From NCBI GenBank assembly GCA_963779685.1, contig CAVZZG010000003.1, forward strand, positions 806,001 through 870,000: a stretch of DNA of 64,000 bases, in the 5' to 3' direction. This document shows positions 16,692 through 25,100 of the stretch, piece after piece (position 1 is the stretch's first letter; each line of letters starts with the position of its first letter). The translations under genes and the position numbers were made by a program. The notes under the pieces were generated by a model. The model did not search any database, was not told the DNA's origin, and saw only the letters and a list, made by a program, of their open reading frames with translations. Source of the DNA: CAVZZG01 sp963779685 (GTDB lineage: Bacteria; Actinomycetota; Thermoleophilia; Gaiellales; F1-60-MAGs149).

Positions 16692-17315
16692 TTACGCCAG
16701 GTAGAAGTAGAGCGCGTACAGGAGTTCGACGACCGGGCTCGAGGTGTGCACCGTCACGTCGCTGGGCACCGTCAGCAGGGCGCCCGAGTAGTTGAAGATG
16801 ATCCGCACGCCCGCCTGGACGAGCCGGTCGGCGACGTCCTGGGCAGCCCTGTCGGGCACGGCCAGCACGCCGACGATGATGTTCCGCTCGGTGACGATCT
16901 CGGCGACATCGGCGAACGAGAACACCTCGACGTCGCCCACGGTCGTGCCGATCTTGGCCGGGTCGACCTCGAACAGCGCGACGATGTTGAACCCGTGGTC
17001 CTGGAACAGGTCGGAACGCGCGATCGCCTGGCCGAGCGGGCCGGCGCCGATCACGGCGATGTTGTGCTGCCCGGCCGTGCGCAGGATCTTGCGGATCTCG
17101 CCGATCAGGGCGTCGACGCTGTAGCCGACGCCGCGCTTGCCGAACTTGCCGAAGCCCGAGAGATCCCTGCGGATCTGCGTGGCGTTGATGTGCGTGTACT
17201 CGCTGATCTCCTGCGAGGAGATCGCCTCACGGCCCATCTTCTTGGCCTGGGTGATCACCTGCAGATATCGAGAAAGACGGGCGGCGACGCCGACGGTCAG
17301 TCGCTCGGGTGCCAA
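16692..17315 (-). CDS. rex: Redox-sensing transcriptional repressor Rex
   Basis: 207 aa. The N-terminal winged helix (VAARLSRYLQVITQAKKMGREAISSQEISEYTHINATQIRRDLSGFGKFGKRGVGY) and the C-terminal Rossmann domain with GAGPLGQAI are classic Rex; FEVDPAKIG supplies the NADH-binding acidic residue. Rex represses respiration and fermentation genes when NADH/NAD+ is low and releases DNA on NADH binding. Start chosen at TTG 17315: AGGAGG lies 9 nt upstream and the sequence runs straight into the conserved helix. It follows the overlapping operon ending with the glutaredoxin-like gene after a 116-bp gap, so it may have its own promoter. Confidence 0.93.
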   Translation of the reverse strand: MAPERLTVGVAARLSRYLQVITQAKKMGREAISSQEISEYTHINATQIRRDLSGFGKFGKRGVGYSVDALIGEIRKILRTAGQHNIAVIGAGPLGQAIARSDLFQDHGFNIVALFEVDPAKIGTTVGDVEVFSFADVAEIVTERNIIVGVLAVPDRAAQDVADRLVQAGVRIIFNYSGALLTVPSDVTVHTSSPVVELLYALYFYLA

Positions 17316-17403
17316 GATCTGGTGCCTCCTACGGGAGCGAGCGGTCGGACTTTGTAACAGCACAAGGAACCTTACACCCCCGGCCGGGAACGAGCGCCAG
17401 GCT

Positions 17404-17425
17404 GCACAAACCCCCGAGCTTGTGC
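17404..17425. promoter_or_regulatory. Inverted repeat GCACAA-N10-TTGTGC upstream of rex
   Basis: A perfect 6-bp inverted repeat lies in the 116-bp gap between the glutaredoxin-like gene and rex, 79 bp before the rex start. A second motif, TTGTAACAGCACAA, is at 17352-17365. Both carry TTGTG/CACAA half-sites of the type used by Rex, but neither has the standard TTGTGA-N6-TCACAA spacing or orientation. Autoregulation is plausible and unproven; the first element could equally be a terminator stem. Confidence 0.3.
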
Positions 17426-17431
17426 GAGGTT

Positions 17432-17680
17432 CTAGGCGGCGCCGGCGCGGCGTAGGCGGTCTTCGAGCGCTGCGGCGTCCAGGTAGTACTTGAAGGCCCT
17501 GCGGCCGTCGATCTCCACCACCGGAAGCGCGGGACGGTACGCGGCCTCGAGGGCGGCGTCGCCGGCGATGTCGACCTCCTCGAACGGCACCCCGAGCCGA
17601 CCGCAGACCTCGCGCACGGTCGTCTTGACGGGATCGCACAGGTGGCAACCCGGCGCCCAGTACACGGTCACCCGCGGCAT
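17432..17680 (-). CDS. Glutaredoxin-like thioredoxin-fold protein
   Basis: 82 aa. MPRVTVYWAPGCHLCDPVKTTV is a thioredoxin-fold start with a CHLC redox motif at residues 12-15; ALPVVEIDGRRAFKYYLDAAALEDRL gives the cis-Pro (LPVVEIDG) and last helix of the glutaredoxin/DUF836 group. Probably a thiol-disulfide reductant using a low-molecular-weight thiol or thioredoxin. Its ATG overlaps the stop of the upstream subtilase gene (TGATG). Glutaredoxin-rex neighbours are common in actinobacteria. Confidence 0.82.
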   Translation of the reverse strand: MPRVTVYWAPGCHLCDPVKTTVREVCGRLGVPFEEVDIAGDAALEAAYRPALPVVEIDGRRAFKYYLDAAALEDRLRRAGAA

Positions 17681-20103
17681 CAGCGAACGCGCAGGCGCAG
17701 TTGACGCGTCGACGAGACCCCGTCCACGGACACCGCCCGCACCACCAGCAGGTAGGAGCCACGCCCGAGGGGCCGTCCACGGGCGTCGCGAGCCGACACC
17801 TGGTAGCGGTACAGGCCCGGGTTCAGGTCGCGCGCCGCATAGAGCACCGTGCTCCGCCCGTGGCGGCGCAGATCGATCTCGAGCGCCGTGATCGGCGTGA
17901 TGTCGAGCACATCGCCCGCGACCGCGACGTCGCCCAGATCGACGCTCAGGGTCACCGTCGGCGTGGCCGCCGCCGTCGGCCGCGCCACCCGGTTGCGACT
18001 GAGCGTCACCGACTTCAGGGGGTGCCCGGCGGCCGGCGCGGCGATCGCCGTGAACGGCACCCGCAACGACCGGCCGTCGCCGAGCATCACGACGACCCAG
18101 CCGCCGACGACCGGATCGGCCGGGTCGACCACGTCGATCGTCAGGGCGATCGGGACCAGGAGGGCGGCACCCGGCGCCAGGACGAACCGCGCCGGATTGA
18201 CGCGGATCCCCAGCGCGCCGCCGCCGCCGTCGCGCTGGAGGGCGAGCGTCACGTCGACGGGCGACGCGCCCGGGTTCCTGACGGTCAGACCGGCCTCGGC
18301 GCGGTTTCCGACCATCCGCCCGAAGCTCAGCGTGGCGGGCGACACGAAGACGCCGACACCGGCGGCCGCCGCGAGATCCGGCTCGCCACCGCCCTGCTGC
18401 TCGACCGGTGCGAGGTTCCCGTCGACGCCAGCGACCTGGCGGGCGGTCGAGACCAGGGCGGAACGCAGTTCACCGGCGCTCCAGTCGGGATGGATCGCTG
18501 CCAGTGCAGCGGTCTCCCCGGCCGCCTGGGCCGCGGCGACCGACGTGCCGGAGAGCGCCGACCATTGCCCGTAGGGCGCGGCGCTCAGAACGGCGACGCC
18601 CGGCAGGACGAGGTCGGGCTTGGCCTGGCCCGCGTAGCCCGGGCCGGTGGAGGAGAACGGCGCCACCGAGCCGAGCCGCTGGTTCGGGGCGTAACTCGAC
18701 GCGCCGAAGGTCACGCTGACGGCGGCACCGGCGCCGACGGCACTCGCCGCCGCCGCACCGGTGGAGGCCGGCAGGGCGACCACCGCAACGGGAACGCGAT
18801 CGTCGACGCCGAACGCGCCGGCCGGGATCGGATCGCCGTAGACGAGGATCGTCGAGGCGCCGGCCAGCGCGGCCGCTCGCACCGCGGCCCGCACGTCAGC
18901 ACCGTCCCGCGCCACGAGCGCCGCTGCGCCGGCCAGCGAGCCGGGCGCCGGCGGCGTGGCTGGATCCACCAGCCGCACCGGCAGCGGCAGGCCGGCCACC
19001 GGAGCGAGCCCGTACACCAGCGGGGCCGTGGCGAGACGCTCGGCGAGGCCGCCGCCGTCCACCGCGACCGGCACCTGAGGAAGGCCCTGGCGGCCGTCGC
19101 TGGCGCCGATCGTGAGCGCCGCGGGCGCACTGCCGGGGGACGAGAGGCTGCCGAGCCGGCCGGACGTCGGCCCGTCGTTGCCGGCGGCGGCGACCACGAC
19201 GGTGCCGAGGTGGTCGAGCGCGTCGATCGCCACCGCCTCGGGCGTGTCGGCGAATCCGCCGAACGGCGCCGAAACGGCCGCCAGCGCCACGCGAGCGTGG
19301 TCGGACAGGTCGCCGTCGGCATTGGGATCGGCCACCAGCTCGAGGCCGCGCAGCAGGTCGGCCGTCGTACCGACGAGACCGCCGTCGACGCCGGGGGTCA
19401 GCACCTGGATCGCCAGCACCCGCGCTGCCGGCGCCACGCCAAGCCAGCCGACAGGTCCGGCGCCGCCGGCCGCGAGCGCGGCCATGGCCGTGCCGTGGTC
19501 GGCGCCGATCGACGCCGACGGCGGGGTGGCGCCCGCGGGGTAGTCGACCCGCCCCGCGAGCACCGGATGCGTGGTGTCGACGGGACCGTCCAGCACCGCG
19601 ATCTCGATGCCGCCGCCGGGACCGATCGGCGAGTGCAGCGGGAGGGCGCCCGGGCCGAGCGAAGGCAGCGCGCTCTCCGCCACGCCGGCCGGGAACACCG
19701 GGCGAACGGCGAAGATGCCGGCCACGGAGCGATCGGCGAGCAGCCGCGCGCGCTCGCCGGACGGAACCCGGGCGATCACCGCGTTGACGGTGCGGGTGAA
19801 GCGGTCGATCACGGTCAGGTGCAGGCCGCGACGGGCGAGGTGCTCGAGCGCGCGGTCCTGATCGGCCCGCGCGGCGGCGGTGGCCTTCGTTCCGGTCAGG
19901 GCACCGGGCCGGTCCGCCGCGGGGGCGAGCCGGAACAGCACCACGACATCGGCCGTCGGCGCCGGCGCCCCCCGGCCGGCCGACACGACGCCCGCCCACG
20001 GCCGCACGAGGTCGCGCGGCACCGCAGCCGTGGCCGTCGCGGCAGCCACGAGCAGCGCGGACAGGGCCACGGCGATACGCGATCGGGCCTGCAAATGGGG
20101 CAC
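17680..20103 (-). CDS. Secreted S8 (subtilisin-like) serine protease
   Basis: 807 aa from GTG 20103, the first codon giving a signal peptide (RIAVALSALLVAAATATAA). An inhibitor-like propeptide (about 50-140) precedes the catalytic domain. Triad: Asp172 in IAVLDGPVDTTHP (DG instead of the usual DTG), His203 in ADHGTAMAAL, Ser521 in LSGTSVAAAQAAG (GTSVAAAQ instead of GTSMAAP); oxyanion Asn in VVVAAAGNDGPTSG. A PA-type insert (LVARDGADVRAAVRAAALAGASTILVYG) lies between His and Ser. The C-terminus holds a fibronectin-like stretch (LSFGRMVGNRAEAGLTVRNPGASPVDV) and a final Ig-like domain. The start overlaps the tsaD stop by one base (TAGTG), so it is transcribed with t6A genes. The altered triad contexts make reduced activity possible. 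Confidence 0.88.
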   Translation of the reverse strand: MPHLQARSRIAVALSALLVAAATATAAVPRDLVRPWAGVVSAGRGAPAPTADVVVLFRLAPAADRPGALTGTKATAAARADQDRALEHLARRGLHLTVIDRFTRTVNAVIARVPSGERARLLADRSVAGIFAVRPVFPAGVAESALPSLGPGALPLHSPIGPGGGIEIAVLDGPVDTTHPVLAGRVDYPAGATPPSASIGADHGTAMAALAAGGAGPVGWLGVAPAARVLAIQVLTPGVDGGLVGTTADLLRGLELVADPNADGDLSDHARVALAAVSAPFGGFADTPEAVAIDALDHLGTVVVAAAGNDGPTSGRLGSLSSPGSAPAALTIGASDGRQGLPQVPVAVDGGGLAERLATAPLVYGLAPVAGLPLPVRLVDPATPPAPGSLAGAAALVARDGADVRAAVRAAALAGASTILVYGDPIPAGAFGVDDRVPVAVVALPASTGAAAASAVGAGAAVSVTFGASSYAPNQRLGSVAPFSSTGPGYAGQAKPDLVLPGVAVLSAAPYGQWSALSGTSVAAAQAAGETAALAAIHPDWSAGELRSALVSTARQVAGVDGNLAPVEQQGGGEPDLAAAAGVGVFVSPATLSFGRMVGNRAEAGLTVRNPGASPVDVTLALQRDGGGGALGIRVNPARFVLAPGAALLVPIALTIDVVDPADPVVGGWVVVMLGDGRSLRVPFTAIAAPAAGHPLKSVTLSRNRVARPTAAATPTVTLSVDLGDVAVAGDVLDITPITALEIDLRRHGRSTVLYAARDLNPGLYRYQVSARDARGRPLGRGSYLLVVRAVSVDGVSSTRQLRLRVR

Positions 20104-21113
20104 TACAAGGATTCTACGCCGAGCAGTGTCCGCGCACGGGCGTCGAGATCGAGTGCCGCCCGTCGCTCGAGCGGCTCCAGCCAGGCTGCGGCGGCCCCGA
20201 TCATGGCGGCGTTGTCGCCGCACAGCGCCAGCGGCGCCGCCCGGAACTCGATGTCCCGGTCGGCGGCCAGGCGCTCGATCGCAAGGCGGAGCCGGGCATT
20301 GGCCGCGACCCCGCCGACGAGCCCGAGCCTGCGCGACCCGGTCTGTTCCAGCGCCGCCTCGAGCCGGGCCATGAGGCTCGCGACGATCGCCTCCTGGTAC
20401 GAGGCCGCCAGATCGGCGCGATCGGAGTCATCGAGCGCCGACACGTCCCCCGCCCGGTGCAGCAGGGCCGTCTTCAGACCGGAGAACGAGAAGTCGAGCC
20501 CGGCACGGCCGTGCATCGCCACCGGGAACGCGATCCGCCCGGGGTCGCCGTCCCGCGCCAGGCGCTCGATCGCCGGTCCGCCGGGATAACCGAGCCCGAG
20601 CAGGCGCGCGCCCTTGTCGAACGCCTCACCCGCCGCATCGTCGCGGCTGCGGCCCAGGACGCCGATGGTGCGATGGTCGTGAACGGACAGCAGCATCGTA
20701 TGCCCGCCCGAGGCGAGCAGGCAGAGGAATGGCGGTTCCAGCGGATCGGGCTCGAGGAACAGCGAGGCGACGTGGCCGTGGAGGTGGTCGACGCCGATCA
20801 GCGGGAGGCCGGCGGCGTAGGCGTAGGCCTTGGCCGCGGCGACGCCCACGAGCAGGGCGCCGATCAACCCCGGGCCCGTGGTCACGGCCACGGCCCGGCA
20901 ATCGGCCAGCGCGACCCCGGCATCGGCCAGCGCGGCAGCCACCACCGGGGACAGGAGCTCGAGGTGACGGCGCGAGGCGATCTCGGGCACGATCCCACCG
21001 AAGCGGGCGTGGGCCGCGACCTGGGAGGCCACGACACTCGACCGGATCCGCCGCCCGTCCACGACGACGGCGGCGCACGTCTCGTCGCAGCTGGTCTCGA
21101 TCGCCAGGATCAC
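20103..21113 (-). CDS. tsaD: tRNA threonylcarbamoyladenosine transferase subunit TsaD
   Basis: 336 aa from GTG 21113 (GTGA overlap with rimI). It transfers the threonylcarbamoyl group to A37 of tRNAs reading ANN codons, together with TsaB and TsaE. Signatures: VILAIETSCDETCAAVVVDG, IVPEIASRRHLE (start of the metal site), VTTGPGLIGALLVG, VDHLHGHVASLFL (HxxxH metal ligand pair), ASGGHTML, GEAFDKGARLLGLGYPGGPAIERLA, DFSFSGLKTALL, VGGVAANARLR and ALCGDNAAMIG with the C-terminal metal Asp. Part of the overlapping series tsaE-tsaB-rimI-tsaD. Confidence 0.96.
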   Translation of the reverse strand: MILAIETSCDETCAAVVVDGRRIRSSVVASQVAAHARFGGIVPEIASRRHLELLSPVVAAALADAGVALADCRAVAVTTGPGLIGALLVGVAAAKAYAYAAGLPLIGVDHLHGHVASLFLEPDPLEPPFLCLLASGGHTMLLSVHDHRTIGVLGRSRDDAAGEAFDKGARLLGLGYPGGPAIERLARDGDPGRIAFPVAMHGRAGLDFSFSGLKTALLHRAGDVSALDDSDRADLAASYQEAIVASLMARLEAALEQTGSRRLGLVGGVAANARLRLAIERLAADRDIEFRAAPLALCGDNAAMIGAAAAWLEPLERRAALDLDARARTLLGVESL

Positions 21114-21583
21114 GCGGTCGAGTCGTACTCCTCGGCCCCTTCGGTGTCCCGCCACATCACCAGGGCATCCTCGCGGTTGTCGGTGTAGTAGGCGCGCCGG
21201 ATACCGGTGGGCCGGAACCCCAGCCGCTCGTAGAGCTCGATGGCGCCGAGGTTCGACACCCGCACCTCGAGCGTGCACCCCCTGGTGCCGTCGTCGCTGG
21301 TCTGCTCGAAGAGGTCGCCCAGCATCCGCTGGGCGATGCCGCGGCGTCGGTAGGGAGCGTCGACGGCGACGTTCATCACGTGCCAGGCGTCGACGTAGCG
21401 GCTGACGATCAGGTACCCCGCCAGGCGGTTACCGTCGAAGGCCCCGTAGCAGCGGGACGTGGCCTTCGCGATCTCGCCGGCGAACATCGTCCGCGACCAC
21501 GGAGTCTGGTAGGCGCGGCGCTCCACCTGCTCGATCAGCGGGATGTCCGACAGGCGCAGCCGTCGGATGTCGATCGCCGTCAT
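21110..21583 (-). CDS. rimI: GNAT acetyltransferase, RimI-like
   Basis: 157 aa from ATG 21583 (TGATG overlap with tsaB; a GTG one codon upstream is possible). Contains IRRLRLSDIPLIEQVERRAYQTPWS, a RimI-type N-terminus, and the acetyl-CoA loop VAVDAPYRRRGIAQRMLGDLFE, then LEVRVSNLGAIELYERLGFRPTGIRRAYYTDNREDALVM, the RimI-specific C-terminus. RimI acetylates the N-terminal Ala of ribosomal protein S18 and other targets. The tsaB-rimI-tsaD order is standard in Gram-positive bacteria. Confidence 0.92.
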   Translation of the reverse strand: MTAIDIRRLRLSDIPLIEQVERRAYQTPWSRTMFAGEIAKATSRCYGAFDGNRLAGYLIVSRYVDAWHVMNVAVDAPYRRRGIAQRMLGDLFEQTSDDGTRGCTLEVRVSNLGAIELYERLGFRPTGIRRAYYTDNREDALVMWRDTEGAEEYDSTA

Positions 21584-22200
21584 CACGCGGTCCGCTCCCG
21601 CGCGTCCGGCTCCCGCAGGTACAGCGGCGCGGCCGGCGTCCCGTCGAAGCTGGCCAGGCGGGCGTGGATCGTCGCCGACGGGGCGTGGACCGGGTCGTCG
21701 TCCGGCGGCACGTCGTACCCGGCCGCCTCGAGCACGTCCCGATAGCGCTGGGCGCCGTCGCCGACCGCGGCCGTGCCGCCCGCCCGCACCCGAGGGAGTG
21801 CGGATGGCGCGTACGCCCCGGCGGCGAGTCCCGGCCCGCTCGCGAACACCTCGCCCCGGCGAGCGTCGATGACCGCCAGGGCGCCGGCGGGCGCGCCGGC
21901 CTGGAGCGCAGTGAGGGTCGCGACGGACGCCACCGGCACGCCCGCGGCGTCGCCCAGCGCGCGAGCGGTTGCGATGCCGATGCGAAGGCCGGTGAACGAC
22001 CCCGGCCCTGCGCCCACGGCGATGCCGCGGAGCTCGCCGACGGTGACCCCCGCCGCTGCCAGGACGGCGTCGATCTCGGCCAGCACCCGGCGGGCGGCAC
22101 CGGCGTCGGCCTCGCTGACGCTCTCCGCGAGCACGCGGTCGCCGCGCACGACGGCGGCGGTCAGGTAGGTCGTGGCGGAGTCGAAGGCCAGAACGGGCAC
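21583..22200 (-). CDS. tsaB: t6A synthesis scaffold protein TsaB
   Basis: 205 aa inactive ASKHA-fold partner of TsaD. Signatures VLAFDSATTYLTAAVV, the catalytic-like but non-catalytic helix, and GIAVGAGPGSFTGLRIGIATARALGDAAGVP, which is the TsaB hallmark, followed by ALAVIDARRGEVFAS. It bridges TsaD and TsaE in the t6A machinery. Starts 8 bp after the tsaE stop and overlaps rimI. Confidence 0.93.
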   Translation of the reverse strand: MPVLAFDSATTYLTAAVVRGDRVLAESVSEADAGAARRVLAEIDAVLAAAGVTVGELRGIAVGAGPGSFTGLRIGIATARALGDAAGVPVASVATLTALQAGAPAGALAVIDARRGEVFASGPGLAAGAYAPSALPRVRAGGTAAVGDGAQRYRDVLEAAGYDVPPDDDPVHAPSATIHARLASFDGTPAAPLYLREPDARERTA

Positions 22201-22208
22201 CGCGGAAC

Positions 22209-22631
22209 TTATACCTTCCGCACGGCGATCCGTCGAAGGTCACCGCCGGCGTGCGCCATCTCGACGACCACGGTGGGCGGGGGGAGCATCCCGTCGCCGG
22301 CGGCGGGCCACTCGACGAACACGATCGCGTCCTCGCCGAGGTAGGCCTCGAGGTCGGCGAGCTCCTCGACCGAGACGCCCGCCGAGCGATAGAGGTCGAG
22401 GTGGCACACGATCACGTCCCCCGGGCCGGAGTAGCGGTGCGCGACCGCGAAGGTCGGGCTGGTGACCGGCTCGCCCACGCCCAGCGCAGCTGCGGCGTAC
22501 TGCACGAACGTGGTCTTTCCCGACCCCAGGTCGCCGACCAGGTGGACGACGTCGCCCGCCACCAGCGAGCCCGCCAACTCGCCGGCGAGCCTGGCCGTCC
22601 CCGCCTCGTCAGTGACCGCAGCCGCAGCCAC
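22209..22631 (-). CDS. tsaE: t6A synthesis ATPase TsaE
   Basis: About 140 aa from GTG 22631; no better start gives the complete fold, and the 5' end overlaps fmdB by 23 nt. Walker A is GDLGSGKT (residues about 28-35), followed by TSPTFAVAHRY (switch I-like), HLDLYRSAGVSVEELADLEAYL and VFVEWPA, all typical of TsaE. The ATPase supports turnover of the TsaB-TsaD complex. Confidence 0.9.
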   Translation of the reverse strand: MAAAAVTDEAGTARLAGELAGSLVAGDVVHLVGDLGSGKTTFVQYAAAALGVGEPVTSPTFAVAHRYSGPGDVIVCHLDLYRSAGVSVEELADLEAYLGEDAIVFVEWPAAGDGMLPPPTVVVEMAHAGGDLRRIAVRKV

Positions 22632-22833
22632 CGCCGCAGCAGCCGCCCGATCGCGGCGCCGGCGAGGCGGCCGGCATGTCGCCGCCCACGCGCGTGCGCT
22701 GGAACTTCGAGAGCAGCTTCGACACGTCCTGCGACGTGCATTCGGGGCAAGCCACCATGGTGGTGCCGGCCGGCGAGACCAGCTCCTCGAAATGGTGCTG
22801 GCAGGCGACGCATTCATACTCGTACAGCGGCAT
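22609..22833 (-). CDS. FmdB-type zinc-ribbon regulatory protein
   Basis: 74 aa starting MPLYEYECVACQHHFEELV with the second cysteine pair in ACPECTSQDVSKLLSKF: the CxxC-CxxC putative regulatory protein FmdB family. The Gly/Cys-rich tail (GGCCGGGCGCGH) may bind metal. It lies directly upstream of tsaE, with overlapping frames, and so probably starts the tsaE-rex gene string. The role in this setting is unknown; proteins of this family are often near regulatory or metal genes. Confidence 0.82.
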   Translation of the reverse strand: MPLYEYECVACQHHFEELVSPAGTTMVACPECTSQDVSKLLSKFQRTRVGGDMPAASPAPRSGGCCGGGCGCGH

Positions 22834-22931
22834 GCGGAAAGCATATCGCGCCGGGGCAGCGGCCGACGACGGCCCCAGGCGGCCTGCTACGCTCCGCACA
22901 GGACTCCATCCACCGGAGGGGTACCCTTGGC

Positions 22932-23822
22932 ATGAGAACGCTCAGAACGATCCGTGAAGTGCGCGCCGCCCTGTTCGGCGCCCGCACGTCCGGTCGGCGT
23001 ATCGGGCTCGTGCCCACCATGGGCGCGTTCCACGACGGTCACCTCAGCCTGATGCGGACGGCGGTGGCGGAGTGCGACGTCACCGTGGTCTCGTTGTTCG
23101 TCAACCCGCTCCAGTTCGCGGCCGGCGAGGACCTCCACCGGTACCCGCGCAGCGAGGCCGACGACGCCGAGAGCGCGGCCAACGTCGGCGTCGACTTCCT
23201 CTTCGCTCCATCCGACGAGGAGATGTTCCCGCCCGGGTTCGCGACCACCGTGGAGCCGGGCGCGGTCGCCGCCGGCCTCTGCGGCGCGCACCGCCCCGGG
23301 CACTTCGAGGGCGTAGCGACGGTGGTGGCCCGCCTCCTCGGGGTCGTGGCTCCGGACGCGGCCTACTTCGGGCTGAAGGACTTCCAGCAGGTGGCCGTGA
23401 TCCGCCGGATCGTGTCCGACCTCGCGATTCCGGTCGAGATCCGCGCGCTGCCGACCGTGCGCGAACCCGACGGTCTCGCCATGAGCTCGCGCAACCGCTA
23501 CCTCGCGCCGGCCGAGCGCGAGCGTGCGACCGCCATCTTTCACGGCCTCCAGCGCGCCTCGACCGTGTACGCGGGCGGCGACCGGGACGGGCGGGCGCTG
23601 TGCTCAGCGGCGTCGGCACCCCTCGCCGAGGCCGGCCTCGACATCGAGTACGTCGAGGTGCGCGATGCCGAGACGCTCGGCTCGTACACGCCGGAGCGCG
23701 CGGCCGTCCTGGCCGTCGCCGTCCATGTCGGCGGCACCCGCCTGATCGACAACATCGTCCTCGCGCCGACGCTCCAGAGCGAGCGCCGGTACGCCACCCG
23801 CAGCGCCTGGAGCACGAGTTGA
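22932..23822 (+). CDS. panC: Pantothenate synthetase
   Basis: 296 aa. It condenses pantoate and beta-alanine with ATP. Signatures: LVPTMGAFHDGHLSLMRTA (PTMGxxHxGH), VSLFVNPLQFAAGEDLHRYPR, GAHRPGHFEGVATVVARLLG, AYFGLKDFQQVAVIRR and DGLAMSSRNRYLAPAER. A GGAGGGG ribosome-binding site precedes ATG 22932. The stop overlaps the panB start (TTGA). The last 20 residues are a divergent basic tail. Confidence 0.96.
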   Translation: MRTLRTIREVRAALFGARTSGRRIGLVPTMGAFHDGHLSLMRTAVAECDVTVVSLFVNPLQFAAGEDLHRYPRSEADDAESAANVGVDFLFAPSDEEMFPPGFATTVEPGAVAAGLCGAHRPGHFEGVATVVARLLGVVAPDAAYFGLKDFQQVAVIRRIVSDLAIPVEIRALPTVREPDGLAMSSRNRYLAPAERERATAIFHGLQRASTVYAGGDRDGRALCSAASAPLAEAGLDIEYVEVRDAETLGSYTPERAAVLAVAVHVGGTRLIDNIVLAPTLQSERRYATRSAWSTS

Positions 23823-24715
23823 GTACGAGACCGCGCCACCCCGCCCCCGCCACGCCGGCGCCGGGCAAGCTCGCCCTGCCCGAACTCGCGGAGATGAAGC
23901 GCGAGGGCCGCCGGATCACGATGATCACGGCCTATGACTACCCGTCGGGCGTGATCGCGAACGAGGCCGGTATCGACCTCGTGCTCGTCGGCGACTCGGC
24001 CGCCATGACCGTCCTCGGGCACACGTCCACGGTCCCGGCGACCATGGAGGAGATGCTCGTCCTCACCCGCGCGACCACGCGCGGGGCGATCCGGCCGCTG
24101 GTGATCGCCGACATGCCGTTCCTGTCGTACCAGGTGGACGACCGCGACGCGATCCTGAACGCGGGAAGGTTCGTCAAGGAGGCCGGCGCCGACGCCGTGA
24201 AGATGGAGGGCGCCGGCACGTCGCTCGACCGCATCCGGGCCGTGACCGCTGCGGGCATCCCGGTCATGGCCCACCTCGGGCTCACCCCGCAGACGGCGAC
24301 CGCACTGGGCGGGTTCAAGGCCCAGGGCCGGACCGCCCGGGCCGCGACCCGGCTGGTCGCCGACGCGCACGCCGTGCAGGCCGCAGGCGCCTTCTCGCTC
24401 GTGCTCGAGTGCGTGCCGGCAGCGGTGGCCGAGCGCATCACCGAGGAGGTCGAGATCCCGACCATCGGCATCGGCGCCGGCGCCGGGTGCGATGGCCAGG
24501 TGCTCGTGTTCCACGATCTGCTCGGCCTCGGCTCCGGCAAGCCGCCGCGCTTCGTGCGCCAGTACGCCGACCTGCGGGTGATCGCGATCGAGGCCGTCCG
24601 GCAGTATGCGGACGACGTCCGTCACCGGCGGTTCCCCGGCCAGGAGCACACCTACGCGATGCCCGACGCCGAGCTGGCGGCCTTCCAGGCCGAGCTGGAC
24701 GTCAGGACTCGATGA
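23819..24715 (+). CDS. panB: 3-methyl-2-oxobutanoate hydroxymethyltransferase
   Basis: 298 aa from TTG 23819, overlapping the panC stop by four bases; the next in-frame ATG lies within the conserved helix. It makes ketopantoate from ketoisovalerate using methylene-THF. Signatures: ITMITAYDYPSGVIANEAGIDLVLVGDSAAMTVLGHTSTVP, IADMPFLSYQ, GADAVKMEGAG, VMAHLGLTPQTATALGGFKAQG, VLECVPAAVAERITEEVEIPTIGIGAGAGCDGQVLVFHDLLG. Together with panC it forms the pantothenate operon. The 3' end overlaps the convergent VOC gene by 14 bp. Confidence 0.95.
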   Translation: MSTRPRHPAPATPAPGKLALPELAEMKREGRRITMITAYDYPSGVIANEAGIDLVLVGDSAAMTVLGHTSTVPATMEEMLVLTRATTRGAIRPLVIADMPFLSYQVDDRDAILNAGRFVKEAGADAVKMEGAGTSLDRIRAVTAAGIPVMAHLGLTPQTATALGGFKAQGRTARAATRLVADAHAVQAAGAFSLVLECVPAAVAERITEEVEIPTIGIGAGAGCDGQVLVFHDLLGLGSGKPPRFVRQYADLRVIAIEAVRQYADDVRHRRFPGQEHTYAMPDAELAAFQAELDVRTR

Positions 24716-25079
24716 GCTCGATCCGGTAGCCGTCCGGATCGCGTACGAAGCAGAGACGCGATCCGCCCTCGCGCACGCGGTAGGGCTCGCGCTCGGGGAC
24801 GATGCCCTTCTCGGCGAGGCGGGCCAGCGTGGCGTCCAGGTCGTCGACGTACAGCGCGATGTGGCCGTAGCCGGTGCCGAGGTCGTACGGCTCGTCGCGG
24901 CCGAAGTTGAAGGTCAGCTCGAGTGGCAGGTCCGGTGATCCGGCCGGCGTCAGGAAGACGTTGATCGCCTCGTCGCGGATCGGGATGCGCCGCTGCTCGG
25001 TGAATCCGAGGCCGTTGACGTAGAAGTCGACCGATCGTTCGAGGTCGTTGATCCGGTAGCAGGTGTGGGCGTATCGCAT
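24702..25079 (-). CDS. Glyoxalase I-like VOC protein
   Basis: 125 aa, single vicinal-oxygen-chelate module pair. MRYAHTCYRINDLERSVDFYVNGLGF, LELTFNFGRDEPYDLGTGYGHIALYVDDLDATLARL and LCFVRDPDGYRIELIE contain His/Glu/His/Glu metal ligands in the order of lactoylglutathione lyase. Length and motifs match GloA of the bacterial Ni/Zn type. Because actinobacteria usually lack glutathione, the thiol cofactor is uncertain. Confidence 0.82.
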   Translation of the reverse strand: MRYAHTCYRINDLERSVDFYVNGLGFTEQRRIPIRDEAINVFLTPAGSPDLPLELTFNFGRDEPYDLGTGYGHIALYVDDLDATLARLAEKGIVPEREPYRVREGGSRLCFVRDPDGYRIELIES

Positions 25080-25100
25080 GGTTGCGTCAGGATGACACGA

